64,000 bases of DNA. Source: Gracilimonas sp. (lineage in GTDB: Bacteria > Bacteroidota > Rhodothermia > Balneolales > Balneolaceae). This document shows, one piece after another, positions 35,016 to 44,497 of this stretch (within the stretch, counting starts at the first letter, position 1; each line of letters starts with the position of its first letter). The position numbers and the translations under genes are program-made. The notes beneath the pieces are model-generated. The model did not search any database. It worked only from the letters and a program-made list of their open reading frames with translations, and had not been told where the DNA came from. Location of the stretch: the NCBI GenBank assembly GCA_022450045.1, contig JAKURD010000004.1, forward strand, positions 62,001-126,000. The letters are read 5' to 3'.

Positions 35016-36347
35016 TTAACGAACGGTTGTAGACTCGTTAATAAAGCTGTAACAGCTATTTAATGAACCGTCAACACTAATCGTTTGTCCATTCTCAAGA
35101 TTTAAGGTAAAAAACTTATCTTCTGAATTTGGCGTCACATCTTGAAAAGAAGACATTTGACGATTAACGGTATTTGCTACTGAAGGATCTACTTGTTTAG
35201 CTTTATTCAAATAATCGATTACTAACCAATATACCACCTTGTCTGAAGCTTCAAGAGAGCGGTCTTCAGTACATTGAGTAACAGCGGCTCCGTAGATTGT
35301 AGCCATTTTAATGTAGGCTCTCCCGTCATTCGCGTCTATATCCAGAGCATCTTGCACGTAACCTTTCGCTGTAGCTAATTCTTCAAGGTTAATGTGCATG
35401 TCTGCAAGTCGGAGATATAGATCTTTCTTTTCAGAGTCATCGTTTGTTCTTTCCATTGCCTGGTTATAATATTTGACAGCATCCTGATAATCGGCATTGC
35501 TGCGTGCAAACTCGGCAAGATCCATGGCACTTTCGTAAGTTGGCTCCAGCTCATTGATCTTAAGTTTTACTTCATTGAGTTTTTCCCGATCATCAAGGTC
35601 TTCATAAGCTGCTTCAAGCGCTTTCCAGGCGTCAAGATTTTCAGGGTTTTTTTCAATTAAAGGAGTAAAATATGCGATCTGCTCTTCAGGAGAACCTAAT
35701 ATTTCTTGCTGTTTTTCTTCGATGAATGCAAGCGCCTCACCGTCAGCATGAGGTTTTACATTGTCAATAAAGTCTTGAGCTTCTTCTTTGGTGCCTTTCC
35801 GTACAATATTATTAAGAGCTTGGCGAAGGTAATAGCCATCACCCAGGGAAATTGCTCTTTCAGGGTTTAATTCAAAAAGCTTGGCATAATCATTGTATGC
35901 TTTTTGAAGACCGTCATCAATATTATTGTAATTCTGCTGATAGAAACGACCCCGGCTGAAGGTTAGGTCAAATTCTGTTTTTCGATCATCCCCAAAAAGT
36001 TCAAGAGCTTCATTTAAGATGATTCGGGCACTATCGACATAGGCCGCTTTTTCGCTGGGATCTTCTTTGCTTCGGGCAATCTCCTGATAAATCTTAGCCA
36101 TGCGCTCGTATTGTGTCAATAGACTGAAGCGAGGATTGCCTTCAAGTTTTTCAGGTTTAGCACAAATCATCCATCGACCATAGTCTAAGGCAAATTCATA
36201 ATCACCGGATCGATAGTTTTCATAAAAAATAGAATAGGCAGCTAAAGGAGATAAGCCACTTGGCGGCTCTTCTTGGCAGTTTGCCTGGGCGTTTATGAGA
36301 GGAGTGCTAACAAAAAGAATCCCTAAAAGCGTAATTAATTGTTTCAT
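35016..36347 (-). CDS. Secreted tetratricopeptide-repeat protein
   Basis: A 443-residue protein with a signal peptide (MKQLITLLGILFVSTPLINA). TPR-like helical repeats run through it, for example KAYNDYAKLFELNPERAISL, ADYQDAVKYYNQAMERTND and LYLRLADMHINLEELATAKG. The C-terminal 60 residues are a separate cap with two Cys. It probably scaffolds periplasmic complexes. It is followed by a terminator and preceded by a barrel gene on the same strand (75-base gap). Its partners are unknown. Confidence 0.75.
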   Translation of the reverse strand: MKQLITLLGILFVSTPLINAQANCQEEPPSGLSPLAAYSIFYENYRSGDYEFALDYGRWMICAKPEKLEGNPRFSLLTQYERMAKIYQEIARSKEDPSEKAAYVDSARIILNEALELFGDDRKTEFDLTFSRGRFYQQNYNNIDDGLQKAYNDYAKLFELNPERAISLGDGYYLRQALNNIVRKGTKEEAQDFIDNVKPHADGEALAFIEEKQQEILGSPEEQIAYFTPLIEKNPENLDAWKALEAAYEDLDDREKLNEVKLKINELEPTYESAMDLAEFARSNADYQDAVKYYNQAMERTNDDSEKKDLYLRLADMHINLEELATAKGYVQDALDIDANDGRAYIKMATIYGAAVTQCTEDRSLEASDKVVYWLVIDYLNKAKQVDPSVANTVNRQMSSFQDVTPNSEDKFFTLNLENGQTISVDGSLNSCYSFINESTTVR

Positions 36348-36422
36348 TGATCTAACTATTATTAATGCTCAGTTATTAAAACTAAGCAATATGTTTATTT
36401 ATTATATTGTAATGGGTATTAA

Positions 36423-37736
36423 TTAATTTAGTTTAGGCCTGAAAAACATAAGCTCTGTTAAATTTACAGACAAATTAAAAGACCATATTTTTTCTCTAAT
36501 CAGGTCATCAGAGGTTGTGCCCCTAAGCCCGTATCGAGCACTTAGACCAATGGAAGAATTAGAGAAACGAGAAATTATTCCTAAACCGGCAGAAAACCAA
36601 AGAGTATTAATATCTTGGTTTAGAGTTTTTAAATGACCGGAATCATAGGATACCCCTCCGCTGTAGCGGAAGTTTGACAGGAAGTTTGTAGAATTCGTTT
36701 TATAGGGATGATATTCGCCACCTAAGCCTAATTTAATACGGTCTGAAAGTTCATAATTTTCATTGTCCAATTTCAAATCTGACCGGGAATTACTCCACTG
36801 CTGAAACTGCCCTTCCACTGAGAAGTTAACGAGATTACTGGGGTAATAGGTCACTCCAGCATTAAACTCAGCAGGCAATTTGGCATTTCCATTATAGATT
36901 TCGCCCAAAGTAACATTCTGCTGATTATTATTAATGACACGGGAGGTTTCGGAGGTTTCTTCAGTGGAAATATTTACTGGCAGGATATAGGAAGCTCCAA
37001 ATCCTAATTTATCATTATCACGGAGTAATTCCCTAAAAGTAAACAGCGCTCCAAAGCGATGACTTATAGTAGATCCGGTGACTTTATAGTCAAGAAAGTT
37101 GTAAGAGAAATCATTTTGGCTAAAGAACAACTCGGTAGTATTCTCCTGAGAAATAAACGCCAGGGAAGGTGCATATCCGATCGCTATATTCTTATTTATA
37201 TTCCATCCAATTCCAACTTCAAGCTTGTTAATACCTCCACTGCCACTTATATCGGATACATAACCAATAGAATCATTTTCTGTAGTAACAAGAGTGCCTG
37301 AATTGAAATATCTGTAATCAGAGGATGTGACAGAATACAGAGAAGCTGAAATTCCAAGCTTTTGTTTAAATATTGGCAGGGTGAGTTGAAAATAACCGAC
37401 AGATAAATCAGAATTAACACTTTCGCTTATATTATCTGTGGCTTGGTATTGTGAAAGGCTGAGCCCGGATGAAGTAGTGGTATAGATATTTTTACCCCAA
37501 AGCGCAGGATTACTGAGGGTGTTGGATTGAGTATTATCTAAAGAAACCCCTGAAATACCTAAGCTAAGTTCTCTGGCCGTATTATTGTCAACGGGAAAAC
37601 CTACTCCAAATAAGGAGTAGAAAGAACCACTGCTATTTATGCTTCTGCTTTCACTTTGAGCAAAAGCCTGAGAAATTGATATAACAAAGAAGAGAAATGC
37701 TAAATAAAGGGTTCTATATAAATTATTCTTATTCAT
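36423..37736 (-). CDS. Outer-membrane beta-barrel protein, OmpP1/FadL-like
   Basis: A 437-residue protein with a signal peptide (LYLAFLFFVISISQAFA) and a start resembling Bacteroidota FadL/PorV-like barrels: SFYSLFGVGFPVDNNTARELSLG and later TLSNPALWG. Alternating strands follow (for example KLGISASLYSVTSSDYRYF, then RIKLGLGGEYHPY and IGLSARYGLRG), ending MFFRPKLN. It overlaps the downstream end of the DUF4270-like gene by 8 bases, so they are coupled. The transported substance is unknown. Confidence 0.7.
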   Translation of the reverse strand: MNKNNLYRTLYLAFLFFVISISQAFAQSESRSINSSGSFYSLFGVGFPVDNNTARELSLGISGVSLDNTQSNTLSNPALWGKNIYTTTSSGLSLSQYQATDNISESVNSDLSVGYFQLTLPIFKQKLGISASLYSVTSSDYRYFNSGTLVTTENDSIGYVSDISGSGGINKLEVGIGWNINKNIAIGYAPSLAFISQENTTELFFSQNDFSYNFLDYKVTGSTISHRFGALFTFRELLRDNDKLGFGASYILPVNISTEETSETSRVINNNQQNVTLGEIYNGNAKLPAEFNAGVTYYPSNLVNFSVEGQFQQWSNSRSDLKLDNENYELSDRIKLGLGGEYHPYKTNSTNFLSNFRYSGGVSYDSGHLKTLNQDINTLWFSAGLGIISRFSNSSIGLSARYGLRGTTSDDLIREKIWSFNLSVNLTELMFFRPKLN

Positions 37737-38931
37737 TCACTGCGGATGTAATAATTAACTTTGGCCTTAATTCTTGAGAGGCTGATTGATTATGTATTAA
37801 AGTAGAGCGGAGTACTCCAGAGCCTGATTGAAGACCGATTAAAATTTCACTGGTACTCTCTCCTCCAAAAAATAAATTATTAATATAGGGAGTAATGTTA
37901 GCCTGAAAGTAAGGGTTCTCACTGTTTTTAGGGGCGAAAAAATCCGGTCCGTTTATCTGATAGTCAAAAACTTCTTCTGACTCCGCGCGGAGATTAACAG
38001 TTAGCTCATTAACTGACGGTCTTATATGGTTTGCAGGTAATGAATTAGACAATACTTGATCAGCCTCATAAAGAACAAGATCAACGGATAATAAATTAGC
38101 AGCTTTATAATCCCGTTTTAATTCTTCCATTGGAAGATTGATTTTCATCATTTGCTCAAGCGTAGAATGAACAGGGCTAACAGAAGGATCGCCAGTATTG
38201 CTGTTGGTTCGCTCTATAAAATATGCCTGGCTGGATATTCCAAGGCTAACGGTATCATCTTCTGTATCAACAAGAATGAAATTTGAATTGGCGACATCTA
38301 CTATGGAAATCTTATTGGCGCTGTTATCGGGGACAATTGCTAAACCAAAAAACTCATACCGGTAAAGAGAATCAACATTACTATCATCATTGTTGATGTA
38401 GCCAGCATATTTGTCTCTCCAATAATCAGAGAGCTCTACTGAAAACCTTTTCTCATTTCCAACGACAAAACTGCCTATCGAACGAGACTCATCATAAGTA
38501 ATAGGTGAATTTACAAATTGTGAATTCCCTCGCCACAGCGTGTTGATCTCATATAAAGTGAATGAGGCTTGTGAAGTTGTATCACCATAAACAATGGTAC
38601 TGTCAAGCTGAACCTCAAGGTTGAGGGTGAAATTATTACCATCAATATCTGAAGCATTAGTGTAAAGGTTTGGTTTAACCAACCCGGTAGCTTTTATATC
38701 ACCAAAAACCTGATCTGAATAAAGCCCAATATTGAATGCGGATAGGTTTCCGGAAAATGCTTCAAAGGATTCAGCAGTGATATCATCCAGGTAGAGGGTA
38801 TCAATTTTAATGGTTGGTTCGTCAACAAAGCCACTACCTACATTTCCAGGATCCTCGCAGCCATTAAAAAATAAAATTAGGGTGAATAGTGAAATGTATA
38901 AGGAAAAAAGGCCCTTATTTGTATTGGTCAT
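37729..38931 (-). CDS. DUF4270-like lipoprotein
   Basis: A 400-residue lipoprotein beginning MTNTNKGLFSLYISLFTLIL with lipobox FFNGC. The body (DPGNVGSGFVDEPTIKIDTL, then RSTLIHNQSASQELRPKLII) resembles the DUF4270 family, which in many Bacteroidota lies next to a glycogen synthase gene, as here. It overlaps the barrel gene by 8 bases. The upstream TTG (38934) lies inside a TACCTTTG sequence, so the ATG at 38931 is preferred. The function is unknown. Confidence 0.7.
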   Translation of the reverse strand: MTNTNKGLFSLYISLFTLILFFNGCEDPGNVGSGFVDEPTIKIDTLYLDDITAESFEAFSGNLSAFNIGLYSDQVFGDIKATGLVKPNLYTNASDIDGNNFTLNLEVQLDSTIVYGDTTSQASFTLYEINTLWRGNSQFVNSPITYDESRSIGSFVVGNEKRFSVELSDYWRDKYAGYINNDDSNVDSLYRYEFFGLAIVPDNSANKISIVDVANSNFILVDTEDDTVSLGISSQAYFIERTNSNTGDPSVSPVHSTLEQMMKINLPMEELKRDYKAANLLSVDLVLYEADQVLSNSLPANHIRPSVNELTVNLRAESEEVFDYQINGPDFFAPKNSENPYFQANITPYINNLFFGGESTSEILIGLQSGSGVLRSTLIHNQSASQELRPKLIITSAVNE

Positions 38932-38961
38932 CAAAGGTAAATTTAAAATGTTCTCTATCTA

Positions 38962-39765
38962 TTATTCAACGTCAGAAATAGCCCGATAATATTCGGCAAA
39001 TTTATCTGAAACATCCTCCGGGGAGCCCTGAATTTTTTCAGGTTTGATTCCCAGTTCTTTGAAGATGTCATCAAACTCATCTTTAAGGTAATTTCCGGTA
39101 ACCACATGGTCGCTGTATTTTAGACCTAATTTTAGAAGATCAACTTTGCCCTCCTCTGTAAGGTTGTCGATATCAGTATCGGCCGGCAGACCAAGAAGTT
39201 CCAGCACTCTCGCTGAATCAGAATTGCCCTCATTGATTGGGTGATGCAGATTATAAACGATTTTTGTGTTCTTGAAGATTTTTTCGTCCTTATATAATGT
39301 TTTTACTAAAAGGGGTGTTAAACCAGCAGGCCAATCATGGCAATGGATGATGTCCGGCTCCCAGCCGAGCTTAATAACTGTTTCGAGTACGCCTTTATTG
39401 TAGAAGGCCAGGCGCTCATCGTTATCTTCGTAAAATTCTTCTGAATCAGGTTTTCTGAAAAGACCTTTTCTTTTGAAGTAGGTATCATTATCCAAAAAGT
39501 AAACCTGGAGTTTAGCATTTGGAATGCTTGCTACTTTGATTTTCATGGTCTCAATTTTGTCACCTACTTCAACTTCAATGCCGGAAAGACGGATCACTTC
39601 ATGAAGCCGGTTTCTTCTGTCATTGATTGTTCCGTATTTGGGAAGCAGGATTCTAATTTCAAACCCCTTGTCTTGTAATGAAGCAGGCAAAAACCTAAGT
39701 AGGTCGGCGGTGTAGGTCATGCGTGCAAAAGGAGAAATTTCAGCAGCAACGTAAAGAATTTTCAT
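38962..39765 (-). CDS. Short GT5-type glycogen/starch synthase-like protein
   Basis: A 267-residue protein matching only the N-terminal GT5 domain of glycogen synthase: MKILYVAAEISPFARMTYTA, then GFEIRILLPKYGTINDRRNR, YFLDNDTYFKRKGLF, DIIHCHDWPAGLTPLLVKTL and KIVYNLHHPINEG. The second GT-B domain that binds ADP-glucose is missing, and the KxGGL ADP-glucose motif after EISPFA is replaced by MTYTADL. Short GT5 proteins occur in this phylum, so it may be a real subfamily and not a truncation: the stop is clean and the C-terminus forms a plausible end. Whether it has transferase activity is open. It is beside a DUF4270-like gene and near malQ and glgB. Confidence 0.75.
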   Translation of the reverse strand: MKILYVAAEISPFARMTYTADLLRFLPASLQDKGFEIRILLPKYGTINDRRNRLHEVIRLSGIEVEVGDKIETMKIKVASIPNAKLQVYFLDNDTYFKRKGLFRKPDSEEFYEDNDERLAFYNKGVLETVIKLGWEPDIIHCHDWPAGLTPLLVKTLYKDEKIFKNTKIVYNLHHPINEGNSDSARVLELLGLPADTDIDNLTEEGKVDLLKLGLKYSDHVVTGNYLKDEFDDIFKELGIKPEKIQGSPEDVSDKFAEYYRAISDVE

Positions 39766-39784
39766 AAATATATACTCTCAGTGA

Positions 39785-40606
39785 TTACTCTTTGTTCGAG
39801 ATTGTATTAGTGTCTTTCATAACATTATTTAGGTCCTCATCGTCATCCAATGAGTAAAAGTCTAACAGGGTGTCGCCCCTTAAACCTAAGCGCAAAGTTT
39901 CTAAAGATATAACCTCGGCCGGAACAATATTTCCAAGGTTCACATTACTTCCAAACTTCCGAATGAACCATACTTGTTGTTCTTTTTGTGGAGCTTCAAA
40001 GATCAGCTTTTCTTGGGGGATCTGATCGGTGATTTCTTCTATCAAGCCTGAGCGAACTTCTCCATTGGGTCTGAATACTCCAACAGTTCCACTTTCGCGA
40101 GCTTCACATATTACTTTTTGAGACCCTGCTTTTAATTCATTTTCAATGATCTTAACCCATTTGTAAGGAGGAATGATGTCATTGGGATTTTTACTGCCTA
40201 CTTCTGAATAGACATAAAACTCTTGGCTTAACTCTTTTATTATAGCTTGTTTTCTATCGTCAGAAAGCCAAATAGTACCATTTGAAACCTCTACATGCCC
40301 GATACCATAATTCTTCATCAGTTCGACATAGGCATCAAGCTGGTCCCTTAAAACATAGGCTTCAAACAAAGTACCGCCAAAGTAAACGGGAATACCAGCA
40401 TTTTGATAAACAGCAATTTTTTCTTCGAGATTTTGAGTTATATACGAGGTTCCCCATCCTAACTTAACTACATCAAAATAGTTAGAACTGGATTCAACGA
40501 AATCCTCAGCTTGCCGTACGCTATATCCTTTATCTAAGGCGAGAGTGAGTCCTTCATTACGTGGTTTTTCAGTTCGCTTAGGTAAGTGATTGAGTGTAAA
40601 TGCCAT
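39785..40606 (-). CDS. comA: Phosphosulfolactate synthase (ComA family)
   Basis: A 273-residue TIM-barrel enzyme. ComA adds sulfite to phosphoenolpyruvate to make phosphosulfolactate, first step of coenzyme M synthesis in archaea. Family text: GLTLALDKGYSV at the N-terminus, YFDVVKLGWGTSYI, GIPVYFGGTLFEAYVLR, GHVEVSNGTIWLS, YSEVGSKNP, ESGTVGVFRPNGEVR and VNLGNIVPAEVISLETLRLG. The C-terminus is an acidic tail. In bacteria the product may feed sulfolactate or sulfonolipid metabolism; that is an inference, since no comB or comC homologue is seen nearby. It lies between the GT5 gene and malQ. Confidence 0.85.
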   Translation of the reverse strand: MAFTLNHLPKRTEKPRNEGLTLALDKGYSVRQAEDFVESSSNYFDVVKLGWGTSYITQNLEEKIAVYQNAGIPVYFGGTLFEAYVLRDQLDAYVELMKNYGIGHVEVSNGTIWLSDDRKQAIIKELSQEFYVYSEVGSKNPNDIIPPYKWVKIIENELKAGSQKVICEARESGTVGVFRPNGEVRSGLIEEITDQIPQEKLIFEAPQKEQQVWFIRKFGSNVNLGNIVPAEVISLETLRLGLRGDTLLDFYSLDDDEDLNNVMKDTNTISNKE

Positions 40607-40679
40607 ATTTATCAGTTAAAATATCTAAGCCTTGAATATACAAAAACACGTTCTGTATATGAAATCGGGCATTTTATAG

Positions 40680-42185
40680 TTAGGTATTTCTATTAATTTG
40701 TCTGTTACTGAGTTCTATAAGTTCGCAAATGTGATCTTCTTCAACACCTTGCAACATCTCGTCAGTATATCTCCAAAGCCAATTATTGGAAGAAGTTCCC
40801 GGAATATTCATTCTGTGCCGGCCGTCCAAACCCATAAAATCTTGCAGGGGGAATATAGCCTGATCTGATACCGAAAGCATCCCCAAACGAATAAACTCCC
40901 AATGAATATTTTCTCCGTTTGAACGCGTATATGAGCGAGCGCGGTGTTGCTCGGTTTCACTAACGGAATTATACCAGCCAAGAGTTGTATCGTTATCGTG
41001 AGTTCCTGAGTAAGCGACACTGTTTTGGGAGTAATTATGAGGCAGAAAGCTATTTGTTGAGTCGGAATCAAACGCAAACTGCAGGATTTTCATGCCCGGG
41101 AAGTTGTATTTGTCTCGAAGTTTTTCAACACCTTCGGTTATATAACCGAGATCTTCAGCAATAATGGGAAGTTCTCCGCATTGTTCCAAAATGGTATCGA
41201 ATAGCTTTTCTCCGGGGGCTTTAACCCAGCGGCCCTTTTCAGCCGTTTTTTCTGTTGCCTTAACTTCCCAATAGGCATCAAAACCACGAAAGTGATCCAC
41301 CCGAATGGCATCAAAGGCATTAAACATATGCTTAAAACGATCAACCCACCAGGAAAACCCATTCTTTTCAATCTCATCCCATTTATACAGCGGATTACCC
41401 CAGAGCTGACCGGTTTCACTGAAATAATCTGGAGGAACACCAGCAACCAATTGCCGGTTACCTTTTTTGTCCACTTCAAAATATTTGGGATTGGCCCATA
41501 CGTCGGCACTATTGTGGTCTACAAAAATTGGGATGTCACCTACAATGCGAATTCCTTTTTCGTTGGCATATTTCTTTAGTGCGATCCATTGATTATTGAA
41601 TTCAAACTGAAGCCAATACTGAAAGGCGATCTCATCGCTAAATTTCTTACGATATTTCTTTAGCGCTTCTGGTTTGCGTTGGGCAATGCCATCATCCCAG
41701 GTATTCCAGGGCTGTTTGTTATAGCTCAGGGAGCAAGCCATGAAAAGAACAAAGTCATCTAACCAATGCTTGTTTTGCTTTTTAAAAGTGTCGAAAGCCT
41801 GTTCTTCCTCTTCAGCAAGGCTCTCGTAAAAGCGATCACAAGCAATCTTATAAACCCGGTCTTTATTTTTAAATGAAAGATCATAGTCTGCTACGGTTGT
41901 TGAGGGCTGCTCTATGGATTTGATCTCTTCCTTTGTAAGTAATCCCTTTTTATGAAGAATGTCGGGACTGATTAAATAAATGTTCCCGGCAAAAGCAGAA
42001 TAGCTGGCATAGGGGGAGTGCCCGTACCCGGTTGGGGTAAGTGGCAATACCTGCCAAATTGTTTGGTCTGTGCGTTCTAAAAAATCGAGAAAATTGCGGG
42101 CTCCAAATCCAAAATCTCCCATCCCATACTTTCCGGGAAACGAGGATGGATGAACTAAGCAGCCGCAGGATCGTGGAAACCTCAT
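40680..42185 (-). CDS. malQ: 4-alpha-glucanotransferase (amylomaltase, GH77)
   Basis: A 501-residue GH77 enzyme that moves glucan segments between maltodextrins. Diagnostic text: GKYGMGDFGFGARNFLDFL near the N-terminus, WQVLPLTPTGYGHSPY, GDIPIFVDHNSADVWANP, AGVPPDYFSETGQLWGNPLY, IRVDHFRGFDAYWEV with the nucleophilic Asp, IIAEDLGYIT with the acid/base Glu and AYSGTHDNDTTLGWY with the third Asp. Length is normal for plant/bacterial D-enzyme types. It follows glgB by 7 bases, so the two form an operon for glycogen/maltodextrin remodelling. Confidence 0.95.
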   Translation of the reverse strand: MRFPRSCGCLVHPSSFPGKYGMGDFGFGARNFLDFLERTDQTIWQVLPLTPTGYGHSPYASYSAFAGNIYLISPDILHKKGLLTKEEIKSIEQPSTTVADYDLSFKNKDRVYKIACDRFYESLAEEEEQAFDTFKKQNKHWLDDFVLFMACSLSYNKQPWNTWDDGIAQRKPEALKKYRKKFSDEIAFQYWLQFEFNNQWIALKKYANEKGIRIVGDIPIFVDHNSADVWANPKYFEVDKKGNRQLVAGVPPDYFSETGQLWGNPLYKWDEIEKNGFSWWVDRFKHMFNAFDAIRVDHFRGFDAYWEVKATEKTAEKGRWVKAPGEKLFDTILEQCGELPIIAEDLGYITEGVEKLRDKYNFPGMKILQFAFDSDSTNSFLPHNYSQNSVAYSGTHDNDTTLGWYNSVSETEQHRARSYTRSNGENIHWEFIRLGMLSVSDQAIFPLQDFMGLDGRHRMNIPGTSSNNWLWRYTDEMLQGVEEDHICELIELSNRQINRNT

Positions 42186-42192
42186 TTATAAC

Positions 42193-44400
42193 CTAATTCT
42201 TTGGTTTTAAAATTAAACCCGCTAATGGAGGTACCGTTATTGCTACATTTGCTTTTTGGCCATGCCATTCACCCCATTCAGCGTAAATTTTACTGTCTCC
42301 GGCATTGCTTCCGCCATAAAATTCAGAGTCACTGTTTATTAATGCTTCAAATTCACCGGCATGGGGAACACCAACCTTATATCCATAATGTACAGTTGGC
42401 GTGAAGTTCAATATCACAACCACAAAATCTTCGGGATTCTTTGCACGGCGGATGAATGAAATAATACTATTATCAGCATCACTTACGTCGATCCATTCAA
42501 AACCACGCCAATCAAAATCCAATTCATGCAGGGCATTTTCTTTTTTATTCAAGCCATTTAAGTCTTTAAGCAACAGTTGCAGTCCCTGATGCTTTTCCCA
42601 TTCAAGTAGATGCCAATCTAAAGACCGTGATTCACTCCACTCCGACCATTGCCCAAATTCTGAACCCATAAATAATAAATTTTTTCCGGGATGGGTGTAC
42701 ATATAAAGATAAAGAAGGCGGAGGTTGGCAAATTTCTGCCAGTCATCGCCCGGCATTTTAGAAAGCATGGATTGCTTCATGTGCACCACTTCATCATGGG
42801 AAAAAGGAAGGGTGAATTGCTCTGAAAAAGCATAGATCAAAGAAAATGTAAGCTGATCCTGATGATATTTACGGAAAAGAGGATCTTTCTGAATATAGGT
42901 AAGGGTATCATTCATCCAGCCCATGTTCCATTTAAAGTCGAAACCGAGCCCGCCTGTTTCAGTTGGGCGAGATACTCCTCCCCAGGAAGTAGATTCTTCG
43001 GCAAAAGTAATGACGCCTGGAAAGTGATGATGAACCGAGTCATTAAAGGCTCTGAGAAAATCGATCGCTTCGATGTTTTCCCTGCCTCCGTATTTATTGG
43101 GAACCCATTCCCCTTCATCGCGGGAATAGTCCAGATAAAGCATGGATGCCACCGCATCAACCCGTAGTCCGTCAATGTGAAATTTATCACACCAATAAAT
43201 AGCGTTTGAGATCAGGAAGTTCCTGACCTCTGTTCTGCCATAATTGAAAATGCATGTTCCCCAATCCTTATGTTCGCCTTTACGGGGGTCATCATGCTCA
43301 AAAAGGCCGGTACCGTCAAAGCGGCGAAGGCCGTGATCATCTTTGGCAAAATGTGCAGGAACCCAATCTATGATTACTCCAATATCTGCCTGGTGACACT
43401 TGTCCACAAAATACATAAAGTCTTCCGGGGTTCCGAAGCGACTTGTGGGGGCAAAATAACCGGTGATCTGATAGCCCCAGGATGGGTCATAGGGATGTTC
43501 CGCGATCGGCATGAGTTCAACATGAGTGAAGCCAAGATCTTTGAGGTAAGGCACCAGTTGATCGGCTGTTTCCCGATAATTCAAGAAACCGGGGTCTTCC
43601 CCTACTTTACGACGCCAGGAACCTAAATGCATTTCATAGATAGAAATGGGTTGGTCAAAGGCTTGTTTTTTGTGCCGGTATTTTAACCACTTTTCATCTT
43701 TCCATTTATAGTCTTCGATATCCATTACGATGGAAGCAGTACCGGGACGAAGTTCGGAATAGACTGCAAAAGGATCCGCTTTTTTAAGTGGGGGATCTTG
43801 TGCCGGGGTTTTGATCTCATACTTATAATGATCACCATCGGTAACGTGCGGGATAAAGATCTCCCAGATTCCCTGGTCATGAAATTTCCGCATGCGATGA
43901 ACCCTGCCATCCCAGCTGTTAAACTCTCCGATCACACTAACGCGGGTTGCGCTTGGTGCCGTTACAACAAAATGTGTTCCTTTCACTCCCTCAATTTCAC
44001 GCTTATGGGCGCCCATAAATTCATAGGCTTGATGGTGGTTTCCTTCCCCCCAAAGCTGTAGGTCAAAATCACTGATCAGGGATTTGAAACGGTATGCATC
44101 GGTGATAGTAAATTTTTTGCCTTTATGCGGGACTATCTCAAAGTTATAATCGAAGCGATTTTTGCGTCGGAAAAATACTCTTTCAAATAGTCCATCTGTA
44201 GAAACCGGCTCCAACTCATACTTCTTCTTGTTGATAACAGCCGTTATCGATTTAGCTTCCGGGCGAAAAGCACGTAACACTAATTTTGATTTGCCATCTA
44301 TCTCAACTTCATGCAGCCCTAAAACCGAAAAAGGATCCCCATGTGATCCGTCTGAGATGGAATCAATTATTTCTTTTGAAAGTGTCGAATTCATCACCAT
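42193..44400 (-). CDS. glgB: 1,4-alpha-glucan branching enzyme (GH13, CBM48)
   Basis: A 735-residue enzyme that makes alpha-1,6 branches in glycogen. An N-terminal CBM48 module (about 20-220, with SVIGEFNSWDGRVHRM and GIWEIFIPHV) precedes the GH13 barrel: VELMPIAEHPYDPSWGYQ, GVIIDWVPAHF, DGLRVDAVASMLYLDYSR with the nucleophile, TFAEESTSW with the acid, LPFSHDEVVHMKQSML with the third Asp. Length is standard. A TATCTTTG box lies just upstream, and malQ is next. Confidence 0.96.
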   Translation of the reverse strand: MVMNSTLSKEIIDSISDGSHGDPFSVLGLHEVEIDGKSKLVLRAFRPEAKSITAVINKKKYELEPVSTDGLFERVFFRRKNRFDYNFEIVPHKGKKFTITDAYRFKSLISDFDLQLWGEGNHHQAYEFMGAHKREIEGVKGTHFVVTAPSATRVSVIGEFNSWDGRVHRMRKFHDQGIWEIFIPHVTDGDHYKYEIKTPAQDPPLKKADPFAVYSELRPGTASIVMDIEDYKWKDEKWLKYRHKKQAFDQPISIYEMHLGSWRRKVGEDPGFLNYRETADQLVPYLKDLGFTHVELMPIAEHPYDPSWGYQITGYFAPTSRFGTPEDFMYFVDKCHQADIGVIIDWVPAHFAKDDHGLRRFDGTGLFEHDDPRKGEHKDWGTCIFNYGRTEVRNFLISNAIYWCDKFHIDGLRVDAVASMLYLDYSRDEGEWVPNKYGGRENIEAIDFLRAFNDSVHHHFPGVITFAEESTSWGGVSRPTETGGLGFDFKWNMGWMNDTLTYIQKDPLFRKYHQDQLTFSLIYAFSEQFTLPFSHDEVVHMKQSMLSKMPGDDWQKFANLRLLYLYMYTHPGKNLLFMGSEFGQWSEWSESRSLDWHLLEWEKHQGLQLLLKDLNGLNKKENALHELDFDWRGFEWIDVSDADNSIISFIRRAKNPEDFVVVILNFTPTVHYGYKVGVPHAGEFEALINSDSEFYGGSNAGDSKIYAEWGEWHGQKANVAITVPPLAGLILKPKN

Positions 44401-44420
44401 TATTAGGTTTGAAAAGATGA

Positions 44421-44428
44421 CAAAGATA
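44421..44428 (-). promoter_or_regulatory. -7 box TATCTTTG for glgB
   Basis: CAAAGATA on the plus strand is TATCTTTG on the minus strand, 20 bases before the glgB ATG at 44400. It probably drives the glgB-malQ pair. Confidence 0.55.
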
Positions 44429-44497
44429 TTAAAAATTTAGGAAATGTATGAGTCCTTTTAAAGTGCTTTCGATTGCACGATTCTATATTTTGAGCTC

